From the NCBI GenBank assembly GCA_028279185.1, contig JANQSS010000043.1:1-64000 (forward strand): 64,000 bases of DNA, given 5' to 3'. This stretch comes from Saprospiraceae bacterium (lineage in GTDB: Bacteria; Bacteroidota; Bacteroidia; Chitinophagales; Saprospiraceae). Below are positions 36,001-45,041 of the stretch, piece by piece; within the stretch, counting starts at the first letter, position 1, and each line of letters opens with the position of its first letter. Both the position numbers and the translations under genes were made by a program. The notes beneath the pieces were generated by a model. The model did not search any database. It was not told where the DNA came from and saw nothing but the letters and a program-made list of their open reading frames with translations.

Positions 36001-38329
36001 TTTGAATCGATGGGCAAACGCGCGTCCCGTTTTTAACCAACCCCAATTTTATAATGTCCACGTCAACGATGATTTATCGGTACCAGCTCAAATGCAAATT
36101 CCCAATTTAGTTGGGCATAACCGTAAATTAAATAATTTCAACGTTCCATTATCTATTCCCAAACACGTATTCGACGGCAGTATTTCTGTATCTGATTTAA
36201 TATGCGACATCGACTCACTTATTATTATAGTAGAGATATGTAATGAAAAACTCCTTCCTATTCCAAATAGCACACCCATTTCACTATATTGCGGAAACCC
36301 CGCTGACAATAGTAGTCACTTATTATATACACATAATATTACGGGGGAATTACCAAATGATTCGTGTAGGCACGTACAATTAAAAGTGGACCTAGCTTGT
36401 TCGGATGAATTTTATGTAATATTTAACGATGATGGAAGCACAGCGTTGCCGTTTGATCCAACCGCTGTCTTTCCAATAACTTCATCCATAGAATGCGACT
36501 ATTCAAATAATATTGCTACCGCTAATCGTTCTGACTTTATCCCAAACATTAATTTGGGAAATGACACTACCATCTGCCCTCCAGTTGCAACGGTTCTAAT
36601 GGTCGCGGACACCTTTTCACAATATTTATGGAGCGATGGTTCATCAAACCATATTCTATTAGTCGATACACCAGGGTTATATTGGGTTGAAGTTCTTATA
36701 CCATGTTTTGGGGCGATTCGTGATTCGATTAACATTTGGACATTTCCCCCTATGAATTTAGACCTGGGCCCGGATACAACGCTTTGTGCAGGTGGTATAT
36801 TTACCATCGATGCCGGACAAGGATTTGCGGATTATCGATGGTCAACCGGTTCAGGTGAACAGACAATTACCGTTTGGGATGATGGGTTGTATGCTATTAC
36901 GGTTACCGATAGTTGTGGATTAGAAATTCATGACGAAATTGAGGTAAATATTGCCCCACCTCGTACATTTTCTTTGGGTAATGACACATTGCTTTGCGCG
37001 GGCGACAGCATTTTGCTTACCGCCGCGACAGGGCTTGCTTATCGCTGGGGCCCAGGCCCCCATATCGACTGTATGGACTGTCGACAAGCAAGTGTCTTTC
37101 CCATAACAACGACTCAATACACGGCTTTGGTAACCGATTCAACAGGTTGCGTCCTTGTAGATTCAATCATGGTTCAAGTCGATTCATCATCAACGGTTTT
37201 GGATACTATAGCGCTTTGCACTGGAGACTCCGTTTTAGTTAGAGGAACATATATTTCCACACCAGGAGAGTATAGATTTTCAGTATCCAACCCTGGGCTC
37301 TGCGATTCAATATTTGTTTATCTAATTGATACTTTTCCAGGTATTATAATGTTTGATTCAACGGTATTATGTATCGGTGACACACTGTACTTATACAATG
37401 AGATAATTACTTCCTACGGAGATTATTTAATAACCATTCCGGGCGTCGATATGTCCTGCGATACATTTCTAAACGTACATATCGATACGACACGATTTCT
37501 GCTTTATGATACGATTGCTCGCTGCCTGGGTGATACAATCGTAATTAATGGGATTCCACTAATTCCACCAACGCAAATTACCTATAATAAAAATGACAGC
37601 GCGCAATGCGACACATTTGTCGCACTGACAATTAACTTGGCTCCCACACCAACTACCGTCGATACAATAAACTTATGTTCCGGAGATTCGATTTTTATTG
37701 ACAGTCGTTGGATAAAATCCGCACAGACAGTTAATATTTTGTCAACGAGTCACCTAGGGTGTGATTCATTCATTTCGCTTCACATTACTTTTAACGATTT
37801 GTCAATTTCTGTATCCGCAGATACCACCATTACGCATGGAAGCCGAGCGATATTAAACGTATCAGTGGATACATCCAGAGTTCAAAGCATATCGTGGTCT
37901 CCCTCAGCAACACTATCGAATCCCGAAAATGCAACGACGGTTGCTATGCCAACAGCAACTACACATTACGCCGTGCTTGTTCGCAGTCTAGATGGCTGCA
38001 TTAAAATAGATAGTGTGTTGGTTGAAGTGCTAGGTGCTTCGAACTACTACATTCCGACGGCATTTTCCCCGAACAATGACGGAATAAATGACCGTTTTTT
38101 TGTGCTAACCGAAACGGGAGAAACGGCGCGCTATTCAATGAAAATATATAATCGATGGGGTGGAAAAGTTTACGATGTTCAGGACATAGAAGTAAATAAT
38201 GATATTTTCGGATGGGACGGCACCAATAATGGCAAATTATTAAACCCGGGTTTATTTATCTATGAAATAATTGTAGCATCTGAATCCTCGCCGCGTGTAT
38301 TTACGGGTCATGTACATTTATTAAAATAA
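33059..38329 (+). CDS. Giant M43 (pappalysin/cytophagalysin-type) metalloprotease, T9SS cargo
   Basis: The frame opens at TTG 33050, but ATG 33059 is preferred (1756 residues). A long basic N-region precedes a hydrophobic export segment at about 34-47 that ends in 'LLICACKAQ', so signal peptidase I or lipoprotein processing are both conceivable. The zinc motif 'HEMGHYLGLYH' (H250, H254, H260) and the Met-turn region 'NYMDYNELTCYSAFT' identify M43. PKD-like domains follow, then an FG-GAP-type region (about 590-980), three 'LGxDTxLC' repeats (about 1155-1370), four Cys-containing 'DTIxLCxGD' repeats (about 1380-1570) and a CHU_C/gliding-associated type B T9SS domain ('YIPTAFSPNNDGIND', 'YNRWGGKVY'). 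It should be secreted and act on extracellular protein. Confidence 0.92.
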   Translation: MPRFPFFELRKQTKGVGLRQIGSLEPFLGKKGLRLFLIIPLLLLICACKAQVTHIDAIGPPFMCGNEYMTADVSTLEKSIQLEKAYIEQAQFRPISGRSPRVLPVVFHIVHNGGAENISDAQVMQAFNWLNQSFANSGYYDQSTGVTTTVQFCLAKQDEFGNATTGITRTSSPLTNLNSVMDDVALKALIHWDPLNYINIYVVRSICRGTNCGVAGYAYLPASHGQPEDGIVLEADFTGTTPASNAVLTHEMGHYLGLYHTFEGGCNNTDCLANNDRVCDTPPDASTSPAPCPIPPNSCQTDEDDPSVNNPFRSVALGGLGDQPDMHINYMDYNELTCYSAFTDGQASRMDFFVRTARASLLNSVACQDPCPSPVSVLIDQSNSTENVGATLNFSGNSSNANNVFWTVNGMIESTSSTLTYQFNSEGSYEIIFFGESDDILCQINSDTIIVTVICPVIAQFTPTPSNCQPLNTQIIFTNTSSNFTSFQWYLNSTLLNPTNTQDITFSDAGRQELILVADNGICRDTFRHTISVGCLEICDNGYDDDDDGLVDYYDSDCCLTEPSFNFICDTMCIEPHDFPYTIRREWESSLRTDGFYAPVVGDIDNDGVVELIGRTRDTTQISIFDGRTGQEELTFSAERRLGLYLSIVDVDNDGFGEIIIPTRAGFVRCYEHDGTLKYESDRRLTDHLPTSSLFSYNMYLSSADFNQDGRPEIYVGNKIYNGQNGQLIASDSFNAKGAGQSIENAWQKWLTVAIDILPDQYCSDCAGLELVAGHQIYAVDIANRSMTIVAEMPGKEDGFTAVADFDVDGDLDVAVIRSGLDLGPPISIAADVYVWDGQTNTVLAETLYPDTTGIATSQLGGFVVANLDWDHELEIAFKFSDELVAIDNDFSTLWTHQLTDGSACSPHGFDFNEDGRVEIVFRDDRDLIVLDGNNGNVLSSFQVRSATVCEHLAIADIDGDESAEILVDGDGNYQCFGVNNLNRWANARPVFNQPQFYNVHVNDDLSVPAQMQIPNLVGHNRKLNNFNVPLSIPKHVFDGSISVSDLICDIDSLIIIVEICNEKLLPIPNSTPISLYCGNPADNSSHLLYTHNITGELPNDSCRHVQLKVDLACSDEFYVIFNDDGSTALPFDPTAVFPITSSIECDYSNNIATANRSDFIPNINLGNDTTICPPVATVLMVADTFSQYLWSDGSSNHILLVDTPGLYWVEVLIPCFGAIRDSINIWTFPPMNLDLGPDTTLCAGGIFTIDAGQGFADYRWSTGSGEQTITVWDDGLYAITVTDSCGLEIHDEIEVNIAPPRTFSLGNDTLLCAGDSILLTAATGLAYRWGPGPHIDCMDCRQASVFPITTTQYTALVTDSTGCVLVDSIMVQVDSSSTVLDTIALCTGDSVLVRGTYISTPGEYRFSVSNPGLCDSIFVYLIDTFPGIIMFDSTVLCIGDTLYLYNEIITSYGDYLITIPGVDMSCDTFLNVHIDTTRFLLYDTIARCLGDTIVINGIPLIPPTQITYNKNDSAQCDTFVALTINLAPTPTTVDTINLCSGDSIFIDSRWIKSAQTVNILSTSHLGCDSFISLHITFNDLSISVSADTTITHGSRAILNVSVDTSRVQSISWSPSATLSNPENATTVAMPTATTHYAVLVRSLDGCIKIDSVLVEVLGASNYYIPTAFSPNNDGINDRFFVLTETGETARYSMKIYNRWGGKVYDVQDIEVNNDIFGWDGTNNGKLLNPGLFIYEIIVASESSPRVFTGHVHLLK

Positions 38330-38358
38330 GGATGGCTTCCTGCTTTTGTTTAGCATAG

Positions 38359-39231
38359 TCACTGTATTTCGATCTTCTTATCAAAGAGATTTACACCTCC
38401 TTTAACACCAAAGTCCAATGACAAAACAGAATATGCCAACGAAATGCCTTCAGCTTCGAAACGCTTTTTAAGACGTATAATAAGGTCACTTTTAGCTTCC
38501 AGGTAATCTTTCTGATGAAGAAATTCAATCCAAAATCGGACTTCAAAATTAAACGTCGACGAACCTATTTCCACAAAGTAGAAATCAATGGGTTCATTCT
38601 TCATTCGATTGTTGATCCTCGTTATTTCGTCAATTGTCACTGTACGTACATGATCTAAATCATCCCCATACGATACGCCTGCATTTAAGACGACAAGCCG
38701 TTTTTGAAATGTCGAGTAATTTATGAAAGACGTATTGTAAATAATTTGGTTAGGCACGAACACTTCTTGTCCCTCGACATTTACTATGGACGTGGTTATC
38801 AACCCGGTTTTTTCGATTATGCCATAGGCAGAATCGATAGCCACCCAGTCTCCCTTTTTAAAGGGACGTTGCATATTTAATAAAAATCCGGCAAAAGCAT
38901 TCGATGCAATGTCTTTAAATGCAAATCCCGCAACGATTCCTACTATTCCGGCGCCTGCAACGAGTTTGGCTAAAACGCTTTCCAGGCCTAATACTTCCAA
39001 TGCGATAAAAACACCGGATAATAGAATGAAAATATAAATGAGCGTGGCGACAAAAACCGCAAATTGATACGATTTTTTAAATGTCTTAGCGTATAGATTA
39101 AGGCTATATTTTTTTAATAATCGTGCGACTAAATAAAATCCTACGACAACCAGAAGAGCAAGGAATATTTTCGGCAAGTAAAGCCATACGGAATGCCCCC
39201 AATTATCTATCAGCGATTTGATGTCATTCAT
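38359..39231 (-). CDS. MscS-family mechanosensitive ion channel
   Basis: The 290-residue protein has three N-terminal membrane helices, the third being the glycine/alanine-rich pore helix 'GAGIVGIVAGFAFKDIA'. The MscS beta domain follows ('RPFKKGDWVAIDSAYGIIE', 'EVFVPNQIIYNTSFINYS'), then an alpha/beta C-terminus. It is close to the length of E. coli MscS (286). The family releases osmolytes when membrane tension rises. It is five bases downstream of the APC permease gene on the same strand, a likely two-gene unit. Confidence 0.95.
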   Translation of the reverse strand: MNDIKSLIDNWGHSVWLYLPKIFLALLVVVGFYLVARLLKKYSLNLYAKTFKKSYQFAVFVATLIYIFILLSGVFIALEVLGLESVLAKLVAGAGIVGIVAGFAFKDIASNAFAGFLLNMQRPFKKGDWVAIDSAYGIIEKTGLITTSIVNVEGQEVFVPNQIIYNTSFINYSTFQKRLVVLNAGVSYGDDLDHVRTVTIDEITRINNRMKNEPIDFYFVEIGSSTFNFEVRFWIEFLHQKDYLEAKSDLIIRLKKRFEAEGISLAYSVLSLDFGVKGGVNLFDKKIEIQ

Positions 39232-39236
39232 AAGCT

Positions 39237-40529
39237 TTACTTCGATAGTTTAGTTTTCTTTGTGGCTTTGTATATTGCTTCCATCGCAAAACAGAAGAGT
39301 ATAATTCCAAAAGCAATATAAACATCCATTTTATTGGTGCTGTACTGTTGTCTGATTAAAACCAAAAGAGCGGCAACACATGCAACGCATCCAACCAACG
39401 GAATCCATCGATTACTAGTCGTCCTATGTGCTAATAAAAAGCCGACCAAATTTACAATGGCAAATATGAGTAAAAACCCTACACTACCAGCCGTCGATAT
39501 ACTCTCTAATTTTAGGGTATTTACAACGATTAAAGTAATTATTGTTGTTACTAAAAGACCTATAGGTTGATTCCAAAATTTATATGTAAAGGCATGTGGC
39601 AGTTCGTCATCTTGAGCTATTTCATAATTAACTCTGCTACCTCCATACAGTGAGGCATTGATCGCTGAGAAGGTCGAAATAAGCGCGGCGATTGTAATAA
39701 TAGTAAACCCGATGTGTCCGAGCATTGGCTTGGCTGCTTCAGCTAAAACATAGTCTTGAGCCGATGCTATTTTTGAAAAAGGGAGCGAACCCACCGTAAC
39801 ACTAGCGATCACAACATAGAGAATGATGACAAAGATTATAGAATAATAATAGGCCTTTGGAATATTGGACTTGGGGTTTTTGATGTCCGGTGCGGCATTG
39901 GCTATAAGTTCAAAGCCTTCATAAGCAACGAATATGACCATGCCCGCAGCTACAAGTTTGAATGATGACTCCCAGTTTTCAGGAGATAATTGGTTCACAT
40001 GTGGGTTGCCAACCAAACCGTACAACCCTATCAAAACAAAAGCAAGTAATATGATCAACTTAATTACAACTGCATAGGATTCAATTTTACCCACTACCGC
40101 GATGCTATAGTAGTTTATCCCTGCCGCTAATACAATAATAGCCGTTGAAAAAATATGTGCATCGACTAGCGGGTTTTTAGTTATTGATATCAAATTTGGT
40201 GCATATGAACCAAAGGCTGATGCATAAAGCGCTAACATAATGATGTAGCTAACCCAAAGTAAATTGTTCATTGATCCGCTAAAGACTCCAACGCCAAATC
40301 CTTTGTTTATAAACTTAACCGTACCACCTCTATCCGGATAGGTGAGCGATAGTTTAACGTAGCTATAGGATGTTATAAACGCGATAAGGCCAGCAATTAA
40401 AAAGGAAATGGGAGTACCGCCTTTGGCTAAGTCCGCCGCCAGACCTAAAACAGCAAATATTCCACCTCCCACCATGCCACCTATCCCAATTGCCATTGCC
40501 TCTTTCAATCCAATTTTGCTGCTCACCAT
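39237..40529 (-). CDS. APC-superfamily amino acid permease
   Basis: The 430-residue protein has about twelve transmembrane helices. It starts with the APC signature 'GIGGMVGGGIFAVLG' at residues about 16-30, the unwound substrate-binding helix TM1, and contains 'FVAYEGFELIANAAPD' in the TM6 region. Length and hydropathy are typical for amino acid/polyamine/organocation transporters. The substrate cannot be read by eye. It is upstream of the MscS gene in the same transcription direction, which may link uptake and release of osmolytes. Confidence 0.93.
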   Translation of the reverse strand: MVSSKIGLKEAMAIGIGGMVGGGIFAVLGLAADLAKGGTPISFLIAGLIAFITSYSYVKLSLTYPDRGGTVKFINKGFGVGVFSGSMNNLLWVSYIIMLALYASAFGSYAPNLISITKNPLVDAHIFSTAIIVLAAGINYYSIAVVGKIESYAVVIKLIILLAFVLIGLYGLVGNPHVNQLSPENWESSFKLVAAGMVIFVAYEGFELIANAAPDIKNPKSNIPKAYYYSIIFVIILYVVIASVTVGSLPFSKIASAQDYVLAEAAKPMLGHIGFTIITIAALISTFSAINASLYGGSRVNYEIAQDDELPHAFTYKFWNQPIGLLVTTIITLIVVNTLKLESISTAGSVGFLLIFAIVNLVGFLLAHRTTSNRWIPLVGCVACVAALLVLIRQQYSTNKMDVYIAFGIILFCFAMEAIYKATKKTKLSK

Positions 40530-40743
40530 TTTAAACTACTTCATTGAAAAGAAAAGAAAGATAGATAATATTCAACCAACCACTGTATTACTTGGTGAAT
40601 TAGATACGTTCATTCCGGGTTCTGAAATTATTAGACTGGCAAATCAATCGACGATTATTTCACATCCTCCTTTCGAAAAATTTAACTGAGAAATATATTG
40701 CAGAATTGCACTGCGCATAACCTAATCTTCGCGGCTGAGTTTT

Positions 40744-41238
40744 TCATCGTTTCCGGTATACCTCTGTAAATCGAAGTCGCCATGTCTCGCCATTATCTTC
40801 CGAATGTTCGCTTGTTCGAATGAATGTCGTTTTATCTTGTGGAATAAATGCTTGCCTCGATAAAATCGCACGATCACCAATGATAAATGTTTTATACATG
40901 TACCAAATGTCATCCACTTTACGACCCTCCCAGGTTTGAAAAAGCGCATCTGTAGACATCCATGCAAACTCCCAGCTTTGGGTGCGGCTATCCCATGCAC
41001 GCCAGGCCTTGGAAAAATCTCCACCCGCGCCCATCCAATACTCTTCGAAGGCCGTATGATATAGCGCTCGCTTCACCACGAATGTTGGAGACTCGTCAAG
41101 CTCTCCATCTACTTCCTTGTACCAACTTCCAACCCAATTTTCATAATATAGTGAATCATGTGTCTCGTTAGAAGGTTGGCTCAGTAGTGAACATGCAAAG
41201 CAAATATGCAATGCGGTAACAATAATATTCTTCAGCAT
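40744..41238 (-). CDS. Exported DUF6265-like/hypothetical protein
   Basis: The frame is open from 41391, but the ATG at 41238 ('MLKNIIVTALHICFACSLLSQ') gives a signal peptide and a 164-residue precursor; the extra upstream part overlaps the neighbouring SRPBCC gene and has no export logic. The mature part starts near 'NWVGSWYKEVDGEL' and ends 'WRLRFTEVYRKR', a pattern of alternating aromatic strands that suggests a small beta-barrel (lipocalin-like) domain. No catalytic motif is evident. Function unknown. Confidence 0.68.
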   Translation of the reverse strand: MLKNIIVTALHICFACSLLSQPSNETHDSLYYENWVGSWYKEVDGELDESPTFVVKRALYHTAFEEYWMGAGGDFSKAWRAWDSRTQSWEFAWMSTDALFQTWEGRKVDDIWYMYKTFIIGDRAILSRQAFIPQDKTTFIRTSEHSEDNGETWRLRFTEVYRKR

Positions 41239-41356
41239 AATGTCTTTGTTTGTAGTTGTGGTTCCGTAAATATCGCGTATCAACATTTGCAAAACGAATC
41301 CTATCCAGGCTTCCAGTAAAACCTTATAAAAATTAACAGAATTGTTCAACTTATGA

Positions 41357-41860
41357 TTAGTCGTGCACGTATTCCGTACCATCTTCAGCAAGCTGTTTAA
41401 TAATCCGTATTACGTGTTTCATATAAGCGCGCCATATTATTTTTGTAAAAAGCCATTGAAAGGGATATGCAAGTATGTTTTGCGTCACAAGGTTATAGGT
41501 ATAAACGACTCGTATTTGGCCATCTGCCATTTTCTCCGTTTCCCATTCACCGATGAACTTGTTAAATCCAAAAGCGAACATTTCAAACTCCGTTACTTCA
41601 ATTTTCCAATATTTATTTTCAATGCGATCGATAATGGTATCCAGCGCACCAGCGCCTTTTTTATTGAATTGGGTTGATGCAAAATGCACCATTCGACTTC
41701 CACCTATTCTTCCCCAGGTCTCGTCATCTGTACAATGTGTAGCACGTGGCAAAAAACCGTATCCCCGGTGGACTGCTGATATATCACACAGCATGGGAGT
41801 TTTAAAGGCACGCTCGATGCTGCAACTGAATATGCATTGTACTTGGGTTTGTATTTTCAT
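41357..41860 (-). CDS. SRPBCC-family (polyketide cyclase/START-like) protein
   Basis: The 167-residue protein starts 'MKIQTQVQCIFSCSIERAFK', the usual first strand of SRPBCC (Bet v1-like) folds. Later come 'EFEMFAFGFNKFIGEW' and 'IRVVYTYNLVTQNILAYPFQWL', consistent with the helix-grip fold and a long C-terminal helix. Such proteins bind hydrophobic ligands; many are uncharacterised. There is no signal peptide. It lies 13 bases downstream of the YihY gene and 118 upstream of the exported protein at 40744-41238, probably in the same operon. Confidence 0.8.
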   Translation of the reverse strand: MKIQTQVQCIFSCSIERAFKTPMLCDISAVHRGYGFLPRATHCTDDETWGRIGGSRMVHFASTQFNKKGAGALDTIIDRIENKYWKIEVTEFEMFAFGFNKFIGEWETEKMADGQIRVVYTYNLVTQNILAYPFQWLFTKIIWRAYMKHVIRIIKQLAEDGTEYVHD

Positions 41861-41873
41861 ACTGCGAAGTGAC

Positions 41874-42734
41874 CTATTCTATATCAATTGTTCTTATCAA
41901 AGTGGCACCCTTAGCTGCCTCGATCGGCACTTTCATTTTATCTCCAATCAATTTCACAAACGAGGCCCCAAGAAAAATTATTTGGGACGTATAATATACC
42001 CATAACATTATGAGGGCCAAAATGCTTGCCGAGCCGAACGTAGACGACAGGTGACTTTTTCCTAAATAATAGGCGATCCCAATTTTTCCAAGCGTAAACA
42101 ATATAGCCGTGAACAAGCCACCCATTAACGCGGGCTTCCAATTAACAATTGCATCTCCCAGGTATTTATACATGATTCCAAAAGCTAAACTGAGCAATAC
42201 AATGGAAATCATGTGTTCGTAAAGATAAGCTATAGTGCCATTGACTTCGGTCTCTGAAGGTATATTGGCAAGTACCGCACTGATACTTGTACTGATGATG
42301 ATTAGTAGAAATAAAACCAATAAAATACAAAAAGAGGCTAAGTGCTTTGTGACGTAGCGTAGCACACCGTTTTTTGGTTTGGCCTTTATGCCCCAAATAC
42401 TATTAAAGGCGTTGTGAATTTGACTAAACATACCCGATGCACTTAACATCAATGTGATAAACCCTATGATCGTTGTGATAATAGAATTGTGATGTTTATT
42501 CTGGTTTTGAATTAAATCCTGTAGTTGACCAGCCGCCTGACCGCCTATCGTATCACTTAACTGATTAAAAATTTCGTTGGATACAGACGCTTTTCCAAAC
42601 AATAGTCCAAAAATAGACACTACAATGACAATAATAGGTATGATGGAAAATACAGCGTAATAAGCAAGGGCTGCTCCTTTTTGAAACGTATTGCTTTGAA
42701 AAAAATGTCTAATAAGGTTTTTTATAAATGACAT
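41874..42734 (-). CDS. YihY/BrkB-family inner-membrane protein
   Basis: The start at 42734 ('MSFIKNLIRHFFQSNTFQKG') is preferred over an ATG at 42779; it gives 286 residues. Six transmembrane helices and the family phrases 'GAALAYYAVFSIIPIIVIVV', 'NSIWGIKAKP' and 'ALIMLWVYYTSQIIFLGASF' identify YihY/virulence factor BrkB (formerly misannotated as RNase BN). The molecular role of the family remains unsettled; it is thought to be a transporter or membrane-homeostasis factor. Confidence 0.93.
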   Translation of the reverse strand: MSFIKNLIRHFFQSNTFQKGAALAYYAVFSIIPIIVIVVSIFGLLFGKASVSNEIFNQLSDTIGGQAAGQLQDLIQNQNKHHNSIITTIIGFITLMLSASGMFSQIHNAFNSIWGIKAKPKNGVLRYVTKHLASFCILLVLFLLIIISTSISAVLANIPSETEVNGTIAYLYEHMISIVLLSLAFGIMYKYLGDAIVNWKPALMGGLFTAILFTLGKIGIAYYLGKSHLSSTFGSASILALIMLWVYYTSQIIFLGASFVKLIGDKMKVPIEAAKGATLIRTIDIE

Positions 42735-42909
42735 AGAATAACATTCAAAATTATTAGATATCACGACTTCCCAATTCAAATACGAAGGTACTCTCTTTGT
42801 CTAATTCAATGAAAAAAGCGGACAAGTGGATATTATTATAGTCCTAAAAGCCGGGATGCATTCCGAACCTAGACTTGTCAAAGTTCAATGACACTCTTAT
42901 TAGAGTCAA

Positions 42910-43593
42910 CTAAGTCCTTATTCCTCGCGATCCTATCGATTGAAGATAAAGCAATATATCCCGATTTTCCAGAATGTCTCGATTTGCCGGTATTGTCATA
43001 GACGCATACATCGCTTCTGCAAGCTCTGTTGATTTAATACTTGCATTCGTGCCCAACAATTTTATTACCGGGTATAAGAACCGATACAAGCGATAAAAGA
43101 AGTTTGGTTCTTTGCGCTTTTGTACCGGATAGATGTAACCCGGGCGAAAAATGAATAAATTATTGAACTGCAAGCGAAGTAAATGATTTTCGGCAATACC
43201 CTTATACTTAGCAAATGAAACACGACTTTTTTCGGTCAAGTCTGCACCTGCTCCACTCAAAAACACAAATGTAGCATGCGGACTTTTTCCCTTGAGTTTA
43301 TTCGCAAAGGCGGTTGTATAATCTACCGTAATTGTCTTGAACAACTCATTCGAAACGGCACCTGTGTATACACCCAAGCAAAAAAAAGCAGCATCTACAT
43401 TGGAAAAGGCATCACCCTGATTCTCATAGTTCGAAAAATCTTTAGGTACAATTTCCGTCACTCTCGGGTCATCTACGCGTATTAATTTTCGGCCAAAAAT
43501 GATAATGTCACCAACATTATCATCTTGTAGGGCATGTTGGAGGATGAGTCCTCCTATCATGCCTGATGCTCCTGTGATCAAAATTTTCTTCAT
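42910..43593 (-). CDS. NAD(P)-binding Rossmann protein (atypical SDR/HTATIP2-like)
   Basis: The 227-residue protein begins 'MKKILITGASGMIGGLILQH', a GxxGxxG dinucleotide-binding loop. It continues with 'AAFFCLGVYTGAVSN' and 'TFVFLSGAGADLTEKSRVSFAKYKG', where Ser and a YxxxK-like 'FAKYKG' occupy the SDR catalytic area; the Tyr is replaced by Phe. Size and layout fit short atypical SDRs of the NAD(P)H-binding/HTATIP2 type. The substrate is unknown. It is monocistronic, between YihY and a LytS-type kinase. Confidence 0.85.
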   Translation of the reverse strand: MKKILITGASGMIGGLILQHALQDDNVGDIIIFGRKLIRVDDPRVTEIVPKDFSNYENQGDAFSNVDAAFFCLGVYTGAVSNELFKTITVDYTTAFANKLKGKSPHATFVFLSGAGADLTEKSRVSFAKYKGIAENHLLRLQFNNLFIFRPGYIYPVQKRKEPNFFYRLYRFLYPVIKLLGTNASIKSTELAEAMYASMTIPANRDILENRDILLYLQSIGSRGIRT

Positions 43594-43673
43594 TCCGAAA
43601 CGTATCGTATAAAAATAGACAATTTTCGCCCATAATGTATTATATCGGGATGCAAATTAAATAGAAGATGATG

Positions 43674-44732
43674 TCACCGCTTGTGCCCACTAACCTGCAA
43701 CACTAATTTTAAATCGAAAGTCTCTTCCTGTTCCTTTATTATTAGTTCATGTTTGCCCGAGTATTCGAGATTCAATCTTTCTTGAAGATGTGTCAACCCT
43801 ATTTTATGCGACTTTGCTCTCTGGTTTGTAACAATATGGTTTATCGCTGAAAAACTAACTTTATCACCACTTGTAGTAAGTGCAAAAGATAGTGGTGTTT
43901 TTTGATGCTGGCTGATGCCGAATTTAAATGCATTTTCCACTATGGTAATAAGAATGAAAGGACTTATATTATATTGGCCAATTTGACCTCTTTTTATAAA
44001 TGTAATTGGATAATCGACACCTAAGCGCAACTGTTGTAACGTAATAAAGTCTTCAATAAACTTTATCTCTTCTTCTAAGTGCACAAATTTCCTATCAATA
44101 TTTTTTATTGGATAGCGCATAATCTCGGAAAGATGTAACAAAAGCTCAGTAGTCTTAACAGCGTTTTCTTCTAATGCCTGGCTATAAATTCCGTTGAGCG
44201 TGTTAAAAAGAAAATGTGGATTAAATTGAGTTTTAAGGTATTTGATTTCCGTTTCTTTTTTCAGTTTCTCCAAACGTTCCTTTTGTTGCGTTGTGCGAAT
44301 GGCAATCTTAGTTACACCCAGACTTGTGCTAATTGCCAATACGATAAGATGAAACATCAAGGACATGTCAAAAAAATCCGTCGTTTCAGCAAGCTCAGAA
44401 TGAAATCCCTGGTCGATAAAACAATCGAACACACGGCATGAAACATGAAATAAAAACAAAAAGCTCCCTGCGCAAAGAACAAGGTATTTCCACCAATGAC
44501 GTTTATTTAATAACTTCGGAATAAGCATAGTGCTATTCCAATAGAAGAAGATAATTAATGATGGGATAATAATGAATGCCTCGTCAATATACTTTCCACC
44601 ATAATAAATAGCATTGAAAAGCCCTTCTGATAATCCAAAAATATTGAATCCCAAGTGGATTAATATCAGCCACAATAGAATATGAACAAAAGATGTGAAC
44701 AATCGAGAATCAAGAAATTCATGGCTTGTCAT
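43674..44732 (-). CDS. LytS/YehU-type sensor histidine kinase
   Basis: The 352-residue protein has four N-terminal hydrophobic helices (about residues 10-155). A coiled linker follows, then the His_kinase-family box 'FNPHFLFNTLNGIYS' with the phospho-accepting His, and an N-box 'ILITIVENAFKFGI'. A short G-box ('KIGLTHLQERLNLEY') ends the ATPase domain. The probable partner is the LytTR regulator at 46085-46777 on the same strand, but a lipoprotein gene lies between them, unlike the overlapping pair at 31186-33053. Confidence 0.92.
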   Translation of the reverse strand: MTSHEFLDSRLFTSFVHILLWLILIHLGFNIFGLSEGLFNAIYYGGKYIDEAFIIIPSLIIFFYWNSTMLIPKLLNKRHWWKYLVLCAGSFLFLFHVSCRVFDCFIDQGFHSELAETTDFFDMSLMFHLIVLAISTSLGVTKIAIRTTQQKERLEKLKKETEIKYLKTQFNPHFLFNTLNGIYSQALEENAVKTTELLLHLSEIMRYPIKNIDRKFVHLEEEIKFIEDFITLQQLRLGVDYPITFIKRGQIGQYNISPFILITIVENAFKFGISQHQKTPLSFALTTSGDKVSFSAINHIVTNQRAKSHKIGLTHLQERLNLEYSGKHELIIKEQEETFDLKLVLQVSGHKR

Positions 44733-45041
44733 ACTTTGATTACTTCATCATTCTGGTCAAACTAGTCGAAAATCAAAGGCAAGGTAACATATTCTATTTG
44801 TCAACATACGGCCAACCGTATATCTTGTTTTATCCAGGATCAATTGCAAAACTCAATGTATATTTTATGAGGTTCTATTCTAAGGCCTTTTTTATATTTA
44901 AAATCGTGCTGAAACATGGGCGTCTGCCATCTCATTCATGTTGTTGTGATTATGGCAGCTCATTCGTTTCAGCCGCCATAATCACAATGGTGTATGAGTA
45001 ATTATCCCAACATGCGATGGTTATCCATATTGAGATCTTAA
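44733..45041. other. Intergenic region with 13-base inverted repeat
   Basis: These 309 bases separate the sensor kinase start from the end of the lipoprotein gene. The only structure is the inverted repeat at 44944-44987. The upstream part carries the expected kinase promoter, but no clear -7/-33 pair was seen. The small open frame here has no recognisable product. Confidence 0.5.
44944..44987. repeat. Perfect 13-base inverted repeat TTGTGATTATGGC / GCCATAATCACAA
   Basis: The arms at 44944-44956 and 44975-44987 are exact reverse complements with an 18-base loop, and weak similarity extends outward (CTCATnCATG and TGTATGAG). There is no T-run on either side, so it is a poor intrinsic terminator. 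It may be an mRNA structure, a regulator site or a remnant of a small mobile element. Confidence 0.6.

Noticed and set aside
40744..41391. Longer start for the exported protein at 41391
   Set aside because: The extra 51 residues overlap the SRPBCC gene and would bury the signal peptide that begins at 41238.
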